Source: a virus. Taken from it: a DNA stretch of 39,566 nucleotides. The notes below the pieces were generated by a model that did no database searches, was not told the origin of the DNA, and saw only the letters and a program-made list of their open reading frames with translations. The stretch spans positions 1 to 39,566 of IMG/VR virus record IMGVR_UViG_3300027969_000200. One strand, written 5' to 3'. This document shows, piece after piece, positions 1 to 6,557 of the stretch (position 1 is its first letter; each line of letters opens with the position of its first letter). The position numbers and the translations under genes are program-made.

Positions 1-164
1 AATTTGCTTTAATCTCTTTAGCAAAAGCAACACACACATCATAATGAACAGCATCTGAAACACTGTCAGCGAAATCCCACCATTCACGATGTGCTTTCTT
101 CATCATTCCCTTGTCTCCAAGTTCGTACGCACGCTGGCAAGCGACACCATGAGCCGTTGCCACC
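1..164. repeat. Left copy of 164-bp terminal direct repeat
   Basis: Bases 1-164 recur at 39403-39566 with a single difference (C at 37, T at 39439). The overlap joins the ends into a circle and lets the edge gene be read whole. It most likely reflects circular assembly of a permuted genome, although a short genuine terminal repeat cannot be excluded. Confidence 0.93.
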
Positions 165-253
165 ACAACATACCAGGGTGTGTCGCCATTAACGATGGCA
201 ACAATATCTTCCTTAGTAATCATTCCAATATTTCTTTCTGTTTGTATCTCCAT
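1..253 (-). CDS. Hypothetical 84-aa protein (runs off left edge; complete across the circle)
   Basis: Read leftward from ATG at 253-251. The frame stays open to base 2, and its TAA stop is made of base 1 plus 39402-39401 after circular closure, giving 84 residues. The protein starts MEIQTERNIGMITKEDIVAI and ends AFAKEIKAN. It has a Trp/Ala-rich helical middle (KKAHREWWDFADSVSDA) and no recognised domain. There is no clear Shine-Dalgarno before the first ATG; an internal ATG at codon 11 (223) is an alternative. It lies downstream of two leader hairpins and a copy of the 18-bp palindrome. Function unknown. Confidence 0.75.
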   Translation of the reverse strand, partial: MEIQTERNIGMITKEDIVAIVNGDTPWYVVVATAHGVACQRAYELGDKGMMKKAHREWWDFADSVSDAVHYDVCVAFAKEIKAN

Positions 254-266
254 TAGTAGAGAGTCA

Positions 267-292
267 CACACACGAGCCGAAACCCGTGTGTG
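267..292 (-). promoter_or_regulatory. Leader hairpin just upstream of the 84-aa gene
   Basis: CACACACG at 267-274 pairs perfectly with CGTGTGTG at 285-292 around a 10-nt loop. The hairpin lies 14 nt upstream of the ATG at 253. It has no T-tract on the transcribed strand, so it looks more like a translational or RNA-stability element than a terminator. Confidence 0.5.
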
Positions 293-310
293 CTCACCGC
301 ACTAATGCGT

Positions 311-332
311 AACACCAAGAACGCTTGGCGTT
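311..332 (-). promoter_or_regulatory. Second leader hairpin (CGUU tetraloop on the minus-strand RNA)
   Basis: On the leftward transcript AACGCCAAG pairs with CUUGGUGUU over 9 bp, one of them G-U, around a CGUU loop. On the plus strand the same pairing contains an A-C mismatch, so the structure is better formed on the leftward RNA. It sits between the palindrome at 341-358 and the hairpin at 267-292. Confidence 0.45.
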
Positions 333-340
333 TAGTCAAT

Positions 341-358
341 GTGTAAGAGGTCTTACAC
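341..358. promoter_or_regulatory. 18-bp palindrome, copy 1 of 5
   Basis: GTGTAAGAGGTCTTACAC: two perfect 8-bp arms around a GG centre. It overlaps the stop codon of the 122-aa gene (its GTG TAA forms the first six bases on the minus strand) and lies 88 bp upstream of the 84-aa gene start. It could be a protein operator or an intercistronic RNA hairpin. Confidence 0.75.
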
Positions 359-721
359 GAACCGCATGTTCTTAGCGATAGTGATAGCAGTCTTGCGCTC
401 CACACCATTAGCAACCAACTCTTTAACCAAGTCAGCACCGTTGATAGTACGAACCTTGTAAGTAGTTGTGTCCTTAACTACTGGCTTCTTGCCAGCACTC
501 TTGGTCTTAATGATATGAGCAATACTTGCACAAGCACTAGCACCACCGAGGATATTCTCCTCAGCCCACTCAATGTGCGACAAGTTAATACGGATAGTTT
601 CCGCAGGACGCTCATCACACGACATTCCACGAACCGCTTTCACATGGTCATTACACCATGAACGCTTATCTTGGTCAGTCTTAATCCACTCGTTGTAGCA
701 GTCAATGTAACTATTGACCAC
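353..721 (-). CDS. Hypothetical 122-aa protein
   Basis: GTG start at 721; no in-frame ATG exists between the upstream stop near 811 and this codon, and no clear Shine-Dalgarno is seen, so the start is uncertain. The sequence is plausible as protein: a polar N-terminal half with WIKTDQDKRSWCNDH, an Ala/Cys/Ile segment (GGASACASIAHIIKTK), then KVRTINGADLVKELVANGVERKTAITIAKNM, which has the spacing of a small helix-turn-helix. DNA binding would be inference only. The palindrome copies at 827-844 and 341-358 bracket it. No family recognised. Confidence 0.65.
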   Translation of the reverse strand: MVNSYIDCYNEWIKTDQDKRSWCNDHVKAVRGMSCDERPAETIRINLSHIEWAEENILGGASACASIAHIIKTKSAGKKPVVKDTTTYKVRTINGADLVKELVANGVERKTAITIAKNMRFV

Positions 722-826
722 GCTACGACTAGCGTCACTTAATCCTTTCGCAAGTGAAATGTGTGTTGTCTTGGGTGTCGTACCCTTGCCGTTTTTCGTT
801 GTAATTGTATTCTACTTTCACTAGTC

Positions 827-844
827 ATGTAAGAGGTCTTACAC
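827..844. promoter_or_regulatory. 18-bp palindrome, copy 2 of 5
   Basis: ATGTAAGAGGTCTTACAC, with A instead of G at the first position and the rest identical to copies 1, 4 and 5. It is about 106 bp upstream of the 122-aa gene. On the minus strand its CTTACA could serve as a poor -35 box, with TACAAT 18 bp downstream as a -10 box; the same spacing is not seen at the other copies. Confidence 0.72.
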
Positions 845-858
845 GAAGTATGTTTGTT

Positions 859-980
859 TGTATCTGATAGCCCCACCCAGTTCCTAGACTAGGTAGGTAG
901 ACAGGCATTGTGCCTTCTACTAATAGTTTCTACGCCTAATACACGCATTTGGTGTATGTGCTAGAAGGCTCACAGATACA
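859..980. ncRNA. Candidate structured non-coding RNA or DNA element
   Basis: Outer arms TGTATCTG (859-866) and CAGATACA (973-980) are perfect 8-bp complements. Inside, GTAGA-c-AGGCA (897-907) pairs with TGCCT-TCTAC (911-920) around a TTG loop, ATACAC (939-944) pairs with GTGTAT (952-957), and CCTA pairs with TAGG across GAC near 884-894. An alternative pairing joins GCCTTCTA (912-919) to TAGAAGGC (962-969). It does not fold as a tRNA and matches no RNA family I recognise. The strand is undecided because the helices form on both. Confidence 0.4.
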
Positions 981-1175
981 GGCGCACACGACCTAGGGGA
1001 GTACGGCCCCCCTGCCGCCCACATGTATAAGGGACTCCTCTTGCGTAGGGAGCGAGCTACACGTTTTATAGGAAGGGTGGTTTGGGGCACACAGATAGGG
1101 GCCGCCTTGTTTCAGTAGGGACCCTGATTTGTATTTGCTATATGTGGTATGGTTTTTGTGGGGTTTGGATAGGCC

Positions 1176-1475
1176 CTAGCAGTCCCATTTGCGCAGTGCT
1201 AGTGTCTTGCGTGTGGGTTTCCCGTTTGGTTTGGTTGCTGGTCCTGGCATTCCGCCCATGCGTGCGCAGAATGATTTTCTGCGTGCAGCTGATTTGGGGG
1301 ATTTGGAGGCTTGTTTGGCTGAGACGGGTGGCTTTAGGGTGCCGCCTGTTTGGGCTTTGTAGGATGCTCGTCCTTTGGCGTTTAAACCGCCTGCTGGGTT
1401 TTTGCCTTCGGATCGTGTCCAGGCTGCGGTTTTGGGGGTGGCTTTCTTTTTGGCGGGTGCCTTCTTAGCTGCCAT
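1176..1475 (-). CDS. Basic small phage protein, DUF6321-like
   Basis: 99 residues, start ATG at 1475, overlapping the end of the upstream gene by 11 bp. The N-terminus (MAAKKAPAKKKATPKTA) is Lys/Ala-rich and histone-tail-like. The body carries the pattern SEGKNPAGGLNAKGRASYKA, then LKPPV, KSPKSAARRKSFCARM and a terminal RKTLALRKWDC. I recall this pattern from a small protein family widespread in aquatic phages (DUF6321, from memory); its role is unknown. The charge suggests nucleic-acid binding. Last gene before the 454-bp non-coding region. Confidence 0.82.
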   Translation of the reverse strand: MAAKKAPAKKKATPKTAAWTRSEGKNPAGGLNAKGRASYKAQTGGTLKPPVSAKQASKSPKSAARRKSFCARMGGMPGPATKPNGKPTRKTLALRKWDC

Positions 1476-1761
1476 GTTGTTCTCCTAGTATTTCTATAGA
1501 TGTGATCCATCCCAAAGGGACGTGGTTAATATCCCCAACACACTCAGGTGTGGGAAGTTCAGATTCAAACAACGTACCCACCAAAGTTATGTATCCAGGC
1601 TGGCAATCTTTCCAGTATCGTCCTAAGGTTGTAGCTGTGGACTCTTTGGGCTCATAGTCGTTTGTGTCATGCCAACCTGAGGATGGACTGTAAGCGTCCT
1701 TCCATTTAATTCGCAGTTCAGTCCACTCAGGAATCTGTTGTATCTGCAATATTGTTTCCAT
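1465..1761 (-). CDS. Hypothetical 98-aa protein
   Basis: Start ATG at 1761 with a TAGGAAT Shine-Dalgarno-like sequence nearby. Compact and Trp-rich (WTELRIKWKDAYSPSSGWHD, GRYWKDCQPGYITLVGTLFE, NHVPLGWITSIEIL), ending in a hydrophobic strand pattern that suggests a small beta-rich fold. It is translated just ahead of the basic DUF6321-like protein, with an 11-bp overlap suggesting coupling. First leftward gene from the divergent control region at 1762-1929. No family assigned. Confidence 0.72.
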   Translation of the reverse strand: METILQIQQIPEWTELRIKWKDAYSPSSGWHDTNDYEPKESTATTLGRYWKDCQPGYITLVGTLFESELPTPECVGDINHVPLGWITSIEILGEQHGS

Positions 1762-1772
1762 GATTCCTACTT

Positions 1773-1784
1773 CGTACTAGTACG
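1773..1784. promoter_or_regulatory. Perfect 12-bp palindrome upstream of the leftward 98-aa gene
   Basis: CGTACTAGTACG is its own reverse complement. It lies 12 bp upstream of the ATG at 1761, close to where a repressor would act on leftward transcription or initiation. Possible operator; no second copy was noticed. Confidence 0.35.
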
Positions 1785-1828
1785 GGGCTACGCTTATGCT
1801 CGCCCCGATGTATATGCTAACGGGTTAC

Positions 1829-1855
1829 AACCACCCTTAGGTGGTTTTCTTGTTT
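1829..1855 (+). terminator. Rightward rho-independent terminator candidate
   Basis: AACCACC (1829-1835) and GGTGGTT (1840-1846) form a 7-bp stem with a CTTA loop followed by TTCTTGTTT. It faces right, just before the structural arm, although no rightward gene lies upstream. It may insulate the late region from readthrough or act as an attenuator. Confidence 0.5.
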
Positions 1856-1875
1856 CCCCCCCTATAGTCCCCCCC

Positions 1876-1914
1876 ATCGTAACCTGAGAACCATTCTCAC
1901 ATTTAGGTTACGAT
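1876..1914. promoter_or_regulatory. Large inverted repeat upstream of the terminase genes
   Basis: ATCGTAACCT (1876-1885) pairs perfectly with AGGTTACGAT (1905-1914). Nested inside, TGAGAA (1885-1890) pairs with TTCTCA (1894-1899) around CCA. It ends 15 bp before the terminase small subunit start and follows two C7 tracts. Candidates are an operator, a late-transcript leader structure or a packaging (pac) site near the small terminase gene. Confidence 0.5.
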
Positions 1915-1929
1915 TATGACGTATAAAGT

Positions 1930-2355
1930 ATGAGAGAAGAACTTATTCTTACGCCTACACAGCAGAGATATCTTGACTGGTTATGTACGCCTCCTATGGA
2001 GCGTGTCCCTAATTCCAAGAATCGTATGGCTGTGGAATTGGATGTTGATGTTAAGACGTTGCGACGTTGGGAGAAGAAGGCTGCCTTTCGTGAGCAGTGG
2101 CAGGCCAGGGTGGATGACATTCAGGGTTCTCCAGAGCGTACTCAGGGTGTTCTGGACGTTCTGTATGCTAAAGCTATTGAGGGTGATACTAAATCGGCTC
2201 AGTTGTACCTGCAGGCTACTAATCGTATGGCTCCGCCTACGATTGAGGTTCGTAATGATCGCAAGACTTCTGATTTAACAGATACAGAGCTTGACGAGTT
2301 GATTGCTGCTATGGCATCCAGGGAGAAGGAGTCTCGTACTCTTCGTGTTGTGTAA
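1930..2355 (+). CDS. Terminase small subunit-like protein
   Basis: 141 residues. The N-terminal half is a helix-turn-helix of terminase-small type (TPTQQRYLDWLCTPPMERVP, then KNRMAVELDVDVKTLRRWEK). This is followed by a helical linker (REQWQARVDDIQGSPERTQGVLDVLYAKAIEGDTKSAQLYLQ in the middle third, the pattern of phage DNA-binding packaging subunits) and a charged tail. In the family this subunit binds the packaging start site and recruits the large subunit, encoded two genes downstream. No Shine-Dalgarno; TATAAAGT directly precedes the ATG. Assignment rests on fold pattern and position. Confidence 0.8.
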   Translation: MREELILTPTQQRYLDWLCTPPMERVPNSKNRMAVELDVDVKTLRRWEKKAAFREQWQARVDDIQGSPERTQGVLDVLYAKAIEGDTKSAQLYLQATNRMAPPTIEVRNDRKTSDLTDTELDELIAAMASREKESRTLRVV

Positions 2356-2477
2356 TGGATTTGGAGGAGTGCGATCGCTGTGGCGAGGAGTACCCCCAGA
2401 CTTGGGTTGGTTGCCCATATTGTGATAGTGGCGAGAAGCCACATTTCAAACTTGATAAGGATGATTTTTGGAATTAA
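2355..2477 (+). CDS. 40-aa zinc-ribbon mini-protein
   Basis: Starts in a TAATG overlap with the terminase small subunit stop and ends inside the start of the large subunit. It encodes MDLEECDRCGEEYPQTWVGC then PYCDSGEKPHFKLDKDDFWN. Two CxxC pairs (residues 6/9 and 20/23) make a compact zinc ribbon. Placement between the two terminase genes and tight overlap on both sides argue for a real, co-translated gene. It may assist packaging or transcription, but no family is known to me. Confidence 0.7.
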   Translation: MDLEECDRCGEEYPQTWVGCPYCDSGEKPHFKLDKDDFWN

Positions 2478-4042
2478 ATGAATTATTGCAGGAACGTGAG
2501 TGGCGTTTATGCAAAGGACCTGATGATGCGTCCCCTTCTGACTTGGCTGATGCTTTCGAGCATTTCTGTTCTACGTATTGGTTCATCAGACATCCTGAGC
2601 GTGGGCGTATCTTGTTTGAGATGCGTGAGGCACAGACAGAGACTGTTTATGCTTGGATAGCCAACCGTAACAGCATTGTGTTAAAGGCTCGTCAGATTGG
2701 GTTTTCTACTTTGGCTGCTGCTTTTGCTTTTTGGGAGGTTTTCTTTTGGCCTGATCGTTTTGAGGTTATGCTTAGCCGTACGGAACGTGAGGCTGCTAAG
2801 TTGCTTCAGAAATCTAAGTATGGATATAAGATGCTTCCTGATTGGATTAAACAACGGGGGCCTGGTTTAGCTTCTGAGAATCAGTTAAGGATGGTGTTTG
2901 CTAATGAGTCTGCTCTTGAATCTCTTCCTAGTGGTAATGACCCTGCTCGTGGTGAATCCGTGTATCGTGTCTTTATTGATGAGATGGCGTTTCTTCCGAA
3001 CTCTGAGGAAGCCTGGGCATCTATTGAACCTATTGCCGATGTGGGTGGTCGTATCGTATGTCTATCCACCGCTAAAGGTGAAGGGAACATATTTCATCGC
3101 CTTTGGGTTGGGTCCCAGAATGGAACGAATGATTTTAAGGGCATTTTCTTTCCGTGGTCGGCGGGCGATCGTGATGAGGCATGGTACGAGGTAAAGAAGG
3201 CGCAGCTTCCTGATTGGCAGCTTGCGCAGGAATATCCTAGCGACCCTGATGAGGCTTTTGTTCGTTCTGGTCGTCCTGTATTTGACCTTGATGTTCTTAG
3301 GGCTTTGGAGATTGTTGAGCCTGACCGTGGACATTTGTATTTGGATAACCATCTTGAGTTTAGGCGTGATGGTGGTCCACTTTCTGTTTGGGCTCCTCCA
3401 GAAGCTGACGGGGTTTACTGTATTGGTGCTGACGTTGCTGAAGGTTTATCTTATGGTGACTATAGTGTTGCCCATGTTATTGACGCCACCAACGGTAACG
3501 TTGTGGCTATGTGGCATGGTCATGTGGATCCTGACTTATTCGGTTCTGATGTTCTCATGGACTTAGGTGACTGGTACAATGGGGCTTTGATTGGTGTTGA
3601 AAACAACAACCATGGTTTAACTACACTGAAAGCTTTACAGCGTACTGGGTATAGAAACATATACAGACAGCGACGCCTTGCTAGTCGCAATCCTCAGGTT
3701 ACTGAGATTCTTGGTTGGCGTACCACTTCTGCTTCTAAACCTTTGGCTATCGACGAACTATCTAAAGCGTTGCGTGATGGTGAGCTTGGTTTGTCTTGTG
3801 CTAGGACTGTGGCTGAGTTGCGTACGTTTATTCGTGAAGATAACGGCAAAATGCATGGTTCACCTCATGACGACCGTGTCATGTCTTTAGCTATTACTAA
3901 TCAAATGTTGAAACATGTTTGGCTTCCTGAGTATGCACCCAGTTATTCTCCCGCTCCCTATACTATGGACTGGTTTGCTGAGCGTATCCCTAAAGAGAAG
4001 AAAGAAAAACTTGTTATTGGTTCTTTCAACACCAGAAAGTAA
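2468..4042 (+). CDS. terL: Terminase large subunit
   Basis: 524 residues; TTG start at 2468 with AAGGAT 6 bp upstream. ATPase domain: Walker A-like KARQIGFST (73-81), Walker B VFIDEM (168-173), coupling motif CLSTAKGEG (198-206). C-terminal RNase H-like nuclease: D322 in GADVAEG, E378 in GVENNN, D468/D469 in PHDDRVMSLAI. The complete motif set indicates an active DNA-packaging motor that cuts concatemers and feeds DNA through the portal encoded at 4686. The end-overlapping contig fits headful packaging by this enzyme. Confidence 0.95.
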   Translation: MELNELLQEREWRLCKGPDDASPSDLADAFEHFCSTYWFIRHPERGRILFEMREAQTETVYAWIANRNSIVLKARQIGFSTLAAAFAFWEVFFWPDRFEVMLSRTEREAAKLLQKSKYGYKMLPDWIKQRGPGLASENQLRMVFANESALESLPSGNDPARGESVYRVFIDEMAFLPNSEEAWASIEPIADVGGRIVCLSTAKGEGNIFHRLWVGSQNGTNDFKGIFFPWSAGDRDEAWYEVKKAQLPDWQLAQEYPSDPDEAFVRSGRPVFDLDVLRALEIVEPDRGHLYLDNHLEFRRDGGPLSVWAPPEADGVYCIGADVAEGLSYGDYSVAHVIDATNGNVVAMWHGHVDPDLFGSDVLMDLGDWYNGALIGVENNNHGLTTLKALQRTGYRNIYRQRRLASRNPQVTEILGWRTTSASKPLAIDELSKALRDGELGLSCARTVAELRTFIREDNGKMHGSPHDDRVMSLAITNQMLKHVWLPEYAPSYSPAPYTMDWFAERIPKEKKEKLVIGSFNTRK

Positions 4043-4059
4043 CGACTATCATCTATAGT

Positions 4060-4287
4060 ATGGCCTCTTTTCTATGTGATCAATGTTTAACTGCGTTTGT
4101 TGAGGACTCTTTGCCTCGTCGTGGTTCTGTTTGCTTTAAATGCCACCTAAAAGGTATTCGTATTGGCTTCACTCAAGGTAAAGAAGAGTTTAAGGGTCCT
4201 ACTATTGGTGAGCGTCAACGCAAAACTGTTGCGGACGCTGCTGCCAAGGGTATTGTGGCTGAACCTGTCGGACAGCGGTGGGTGTAG
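4060..4287 (+). CDS. Small zinc-finger protein (75 aa)
   Basis: Begins MASFLCDQCLTAFVEDSL; CxxC at residues 6/9 and a second CFKC pair about 17 residues later form a likely zinc ribbon. A Lys/Arg/Glu-rich tail (GERQRKTVADAAAKGIVAE) follows. There is no Shine-Dalgarno; TATAGT lies directly before the ATG. It sits between terminase and the small membrane proteins. Function unknown; a packaging or regulatory accessory is plausible. Confidence 0.72.
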   Translation: MASFLCDQCLTAFVEDSLPRRGSVCFKCHLKGIRIGFTQGKEEFKGPTIGERQRKTVADAAAKGIVAEPVGQRWV

Positions 4288-4293
4288 ATTGTC

Positions 4294-4494
4294 ATGGAGT
4301 CTTGGATTGTTCCAGTTTTGGTCGCCATCATTGGAGGTCCATTAATGGTTCTGATGCAAGTTCTACGTAAAGAGAACACAACCCAACATGCCGAAGGTCA
4401 ATCACTTCTTAGAGAAGTTATTTCCAAGGTAGACAATGTAGGAACTAAGATTGACAACCATATTGGTTGGCACGATGGAAAGAAGGAATCATGA
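4294..4494 (+). CDS. Small single-span membrane protein, holin candidate 1
   Basis: 66 residues: N-terminal hydrophobic helix (WIVPVLVAIIGGPLMVLMQVL, about residues 4-24), then a charged helical tail with heptad-like spacing (LLREVISKVDNVGTKIDNHI). One transmembrane segment plus a short coiled-coil tail suits a holin, antiholin or inner-membrane partner. Its stop overlaps the start of the next membrane protein (ATGA), so the two are probably made together. Lysis role inferred. Confidence 0.65.
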   Translation: MESWIVPVLVAIIGGPLMVLMQVLRKENTTQHAEGQSLLREVISKVDNVGTKIDNHIGWHDGKKES

Positions 4495-4682
4495 AGATTA
4501 CTAAAGAACAAAAATGCGCATTTGCATCGTACGTACGTGCCTCACTAGCTACAGTTCTTGCTGTTGTATTAGCTGGAGAGACATCACCTAAAGCTCTTGG
4601 AAGTGCTGCAGTTGCAGCCTTCCTGCCACCAATTGTTCGCTGGCTTAACCCAGGAGATGCAGCGTTCGGAAGGACCAAATAA
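4491..4682 (+). CDS. Small membrane protein, holin candidate 2
   Basis: 63 residues from ATG at 4491, chosen for the AAGGAA Shine-Dalgarno just upstream and the ATGA overlap with the preceding gene. A hydrophobic span (YVRASLATVLAVVLAG) is followed by a second weaker one (ALGSAAVAAFLPPIVRWL) and LNPGDAAFG. The hairpin-like two-span layout resembles small phage holins. Coupled to the preceding single-span protein, so they may be a holin/antiholin pair, separated by about 22 kb from the endolysin at 26860. Confidence 0.65.
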   Translation: MKITKEQKCAFASYVRASLATVLAVVLAGETSPKALGSAAVAAFLPPIVRWLNPGDAAFGRTK

Positions 4683-4685
4683 ACA

Positions 4686-6512
4686 ATGGCTCCAAGACCA
4701 AATAAAGATGTTCTGGCGGATTACCGCAAGAAAATAGATCACTCACGCAAATGGCGTAAGGAAGAAAAATACGACAAGCTTTGGCGGCGAATGATTGACT
4801 TATACAAAGGGAAACATTTCAACGACATGAGCGACGAAGATCGGATGCTTATAAATGTTTCTTTTTCTACTATTAATGTTATTGGGCCCAGTGTTGCTGT
4901 CAATCACCCCAAAATTACTGTTGGAGCACGAAAGTCTGAGGATGGCGATAAAGCAATTATCACTGAAGCTATTGTCAATTATTGGTGGCGTCATTTTGAT
5001 TGTCAGAAACAGCTTCGTCGTGCTGTTGACGACTATCTCATTATTGGTCACGCATGGATCAAAGTGGGTTACCGCTTTGTTGAAGAAGAAAAACTAAAGA
5101 AGATCACCACAGACGAAAACGCCGAAGTTGCAGACCCAGACCAGGGTATATCTATGGAAACAGAAATAGTTGTTACAGAGGACCGTCCTTTTGTTGAGCG
5201 TGTTTCCCCGTTTGATATTCTTATTGATCCAGATGCTACTTGTGTTGAGGATATGAAATGGATTGCGCAACGCACACGTCGCCCAATGGTTGAAGTACGC
5301 AATGACCCACGATACATCTCCAAGTCCCGCAAAGACGCACAAGCAAGTCATTATTCTAAATGGTCAGCCGAGGACGGCAAGCCTCGTCAGTCTCGCCAAG
5401 AAGATGACGCTTATGTTGACGTGTGGGAATACTACGACATTAAACGACAGACCATGGCTGTGTTCTGTGACGGTGGAGACGCCTTTCTAATTAACCCAGT
5501 TAAGATGCCTTACGCTTTTGGTCATCCTTTTGTGATGATGCGCAACTATGACATTCCCGAGCATTTCTACCCTATGGGCGAACTTGAAGCTATTGAACCT
5601 CTACAGTATGAGTTGAATGCTACACGCTCACAGATGATGAACCATCGTAAGCGTTTCTCACGCAAGTGGCTATACAAGGAATCAGCATTTGACCAAGATG
5701 GTCGTGCAGGTTTGGAATCTGACGAAGATAACGTTATGGTACCTGTTGTATCTGATGAACCTCTTAGCGCTGTTGTTATGAACATGCCTGCTGTGGTTAA
5801 CCCACCAGACATGTACAACGTGTCTAGCATGATCCTAAGCGATATTGACCGTATCTCTGGTGTTGCTGAGTTCATGCGGGGAGGCTCATCTGAGATTAGC
5901 CGTACCGCTACAGAATCTGCCATGATGCAAGACGCCATGAACGCTCGTACGTCAGATAAGCTTGCAGAAGTTGAACGTGTTATTGCTGGATGTGCCAAGC
6001 GCCTCATTGGGCTTGCGCAACAGTATATGACTGGTGATCATGTTGCTCGTGTTGTTGGTTCTAGTGCTATGCCTATTTGGGTTAACTTTGACCGTGACTA
6101 TATCCTTGGGGAGTTTGATTTTGAAGTTGAAGCTGGGTCTACGCAACCTGTTAATGAATCTTTCCGTCGCCAGATGGCACTACAGATGGTTGATGCTATG
6201 GCGCCGTTTGTTGGCGCAGGTGTTGTGGACATGGCGGCGTTAGCTCGCCACGTTCTGCAGTTTGGTTTTGGTGTTAAAGCACCTGAAGCATTTATGGCTC
6301 CACCACCACAACCTGGTGCTGTTGGCCCTGATGGGCAGCCAGTTCCTGGCGCTCCACCAGCGGAACCACCTCCACCTCCTGAACTTCCTGGCATGATTCC
6401 AGGTATGGATCAGGTTGCTACTGGCGGTATGCCACAGCCAAGTTCTATTCCGCCACAAGTGTTAAGCATGATTGCTGCACAAACTGGTGGTTTACCAAAC
6501 ACACAAATGTAA
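4686..6512 (+). CDS. Portal protein
   Basis: 608 residues, between terminase and scaffold genes as expected. Features typical of the portal family: basic N-terminus (YRKKIDHSRKWRKEEKYDKL), RMIDLYKGKHFNDM, VSPFDILIDPDATCVEDMKW, long alpha-helical crown region (LNATRSQMMNHRKRFSRKWL; DRISGVAEFMRGGSSEISRT) and a Pro-rich C-terminal segment from about residue 536. It would form the dodecameric ring at one capsid vertex through which DNA enters and leaves. Starts 3 bp after the preceding stop. Confidence 0.92.
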   Translation: MAPRPNKDVLADYRKKIDHSRKWRKEEKYDKLWRRMIDLYKGKHFNDMSDEDRMLINVSFSTINVIGPSVAVNHPKITVGARKSEDGDKAIITEAIVNYWWRHFDCQKQLRRAVDDYLIIGHAWIKVGYRFVEEEKLKKITTDENAEVADPDQGISMETEIVVTEDRPFVERVSPFDILIDPDATCVEDMKWIAQRTRRPMVEVRNDPRYISKSRKDAQASHYSKWSAEDGKPRQSRQEDDAYVDVWEYYDIKRQTMAVFCDGGDAFLINPVKMPYAFGHPFVMMRNYDIPEHFYPMGELEAIEPLQYELNATRSQMMNHRKRFSRKWLYKESAFDQDGRAGLESDEDNVMVPVVSDEPLSAVVMNMPAVVNPPDMYNVSSMILSDIDRISGVAEFMRGGSSEISRTATESAMMQDAMNARTSDKLAEVERVIAGCAKRLIGLAQQYMTGDHVARVVGSSAMPIWVNFDRDYILGEFDFEVEAGSTQPVNESFRRQMALQMVDAMAPFVGAGVVDMAALARHVLQFGFGVKAPEAFMAPPPQPGAVGPDGQPVPGAPPAEPPPPPELPGMIPGMDQVATGGMPQPSSIPPQVLSMIAAQTGGLPNTQM

Positions 6513-6557
6513 CAAAAACTACTACTATAGAGCAACCTTAGGGACTCTGGAGAAAAT

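Larger units (their letters stand above)
722..1175. other. 454-bp non-coding region with palindrome and structured segment
   Basis: No convincing gene on either strand. It holds a palindrome copy (827-844), a segment rich in nested inverted repeats (859-980), and a run of short GC-rich repeats between 981 and 1080. The plus-strand frame open from 1082 is the antisense of the basic protein gene and has an implausible composition. This is the longest gene-free stretch in the phage. It could hold a regulatory RNA, a replication origin or a packaging signal; sequence alone does not decide. Confidence 0.6.

Noticed and set aside
859-980. tRNA or tmRNA in the structured region
   Set aside because: No 7-4-5-5 cloverleaf, anticodon loop or T-loop consensus could be fitted on either strand.
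1082-1468. Plus-strand open frame of 128 codons
   Set aside because: It is the antisense of the basic DUF6321-like gene; its Trp/Leu/Arg/Cys-rich composition and lack of a ribosome site mark it as a shadow.
1855-1875. Minus-strand ACTATAGGGGGGG resembles the end of a T7-type phage promoter
   Set aside because: No T7-like RNA polymerase is encoded, the upstream promoter half is missing, and other ACTATAG occurrences are inside coding sequence.
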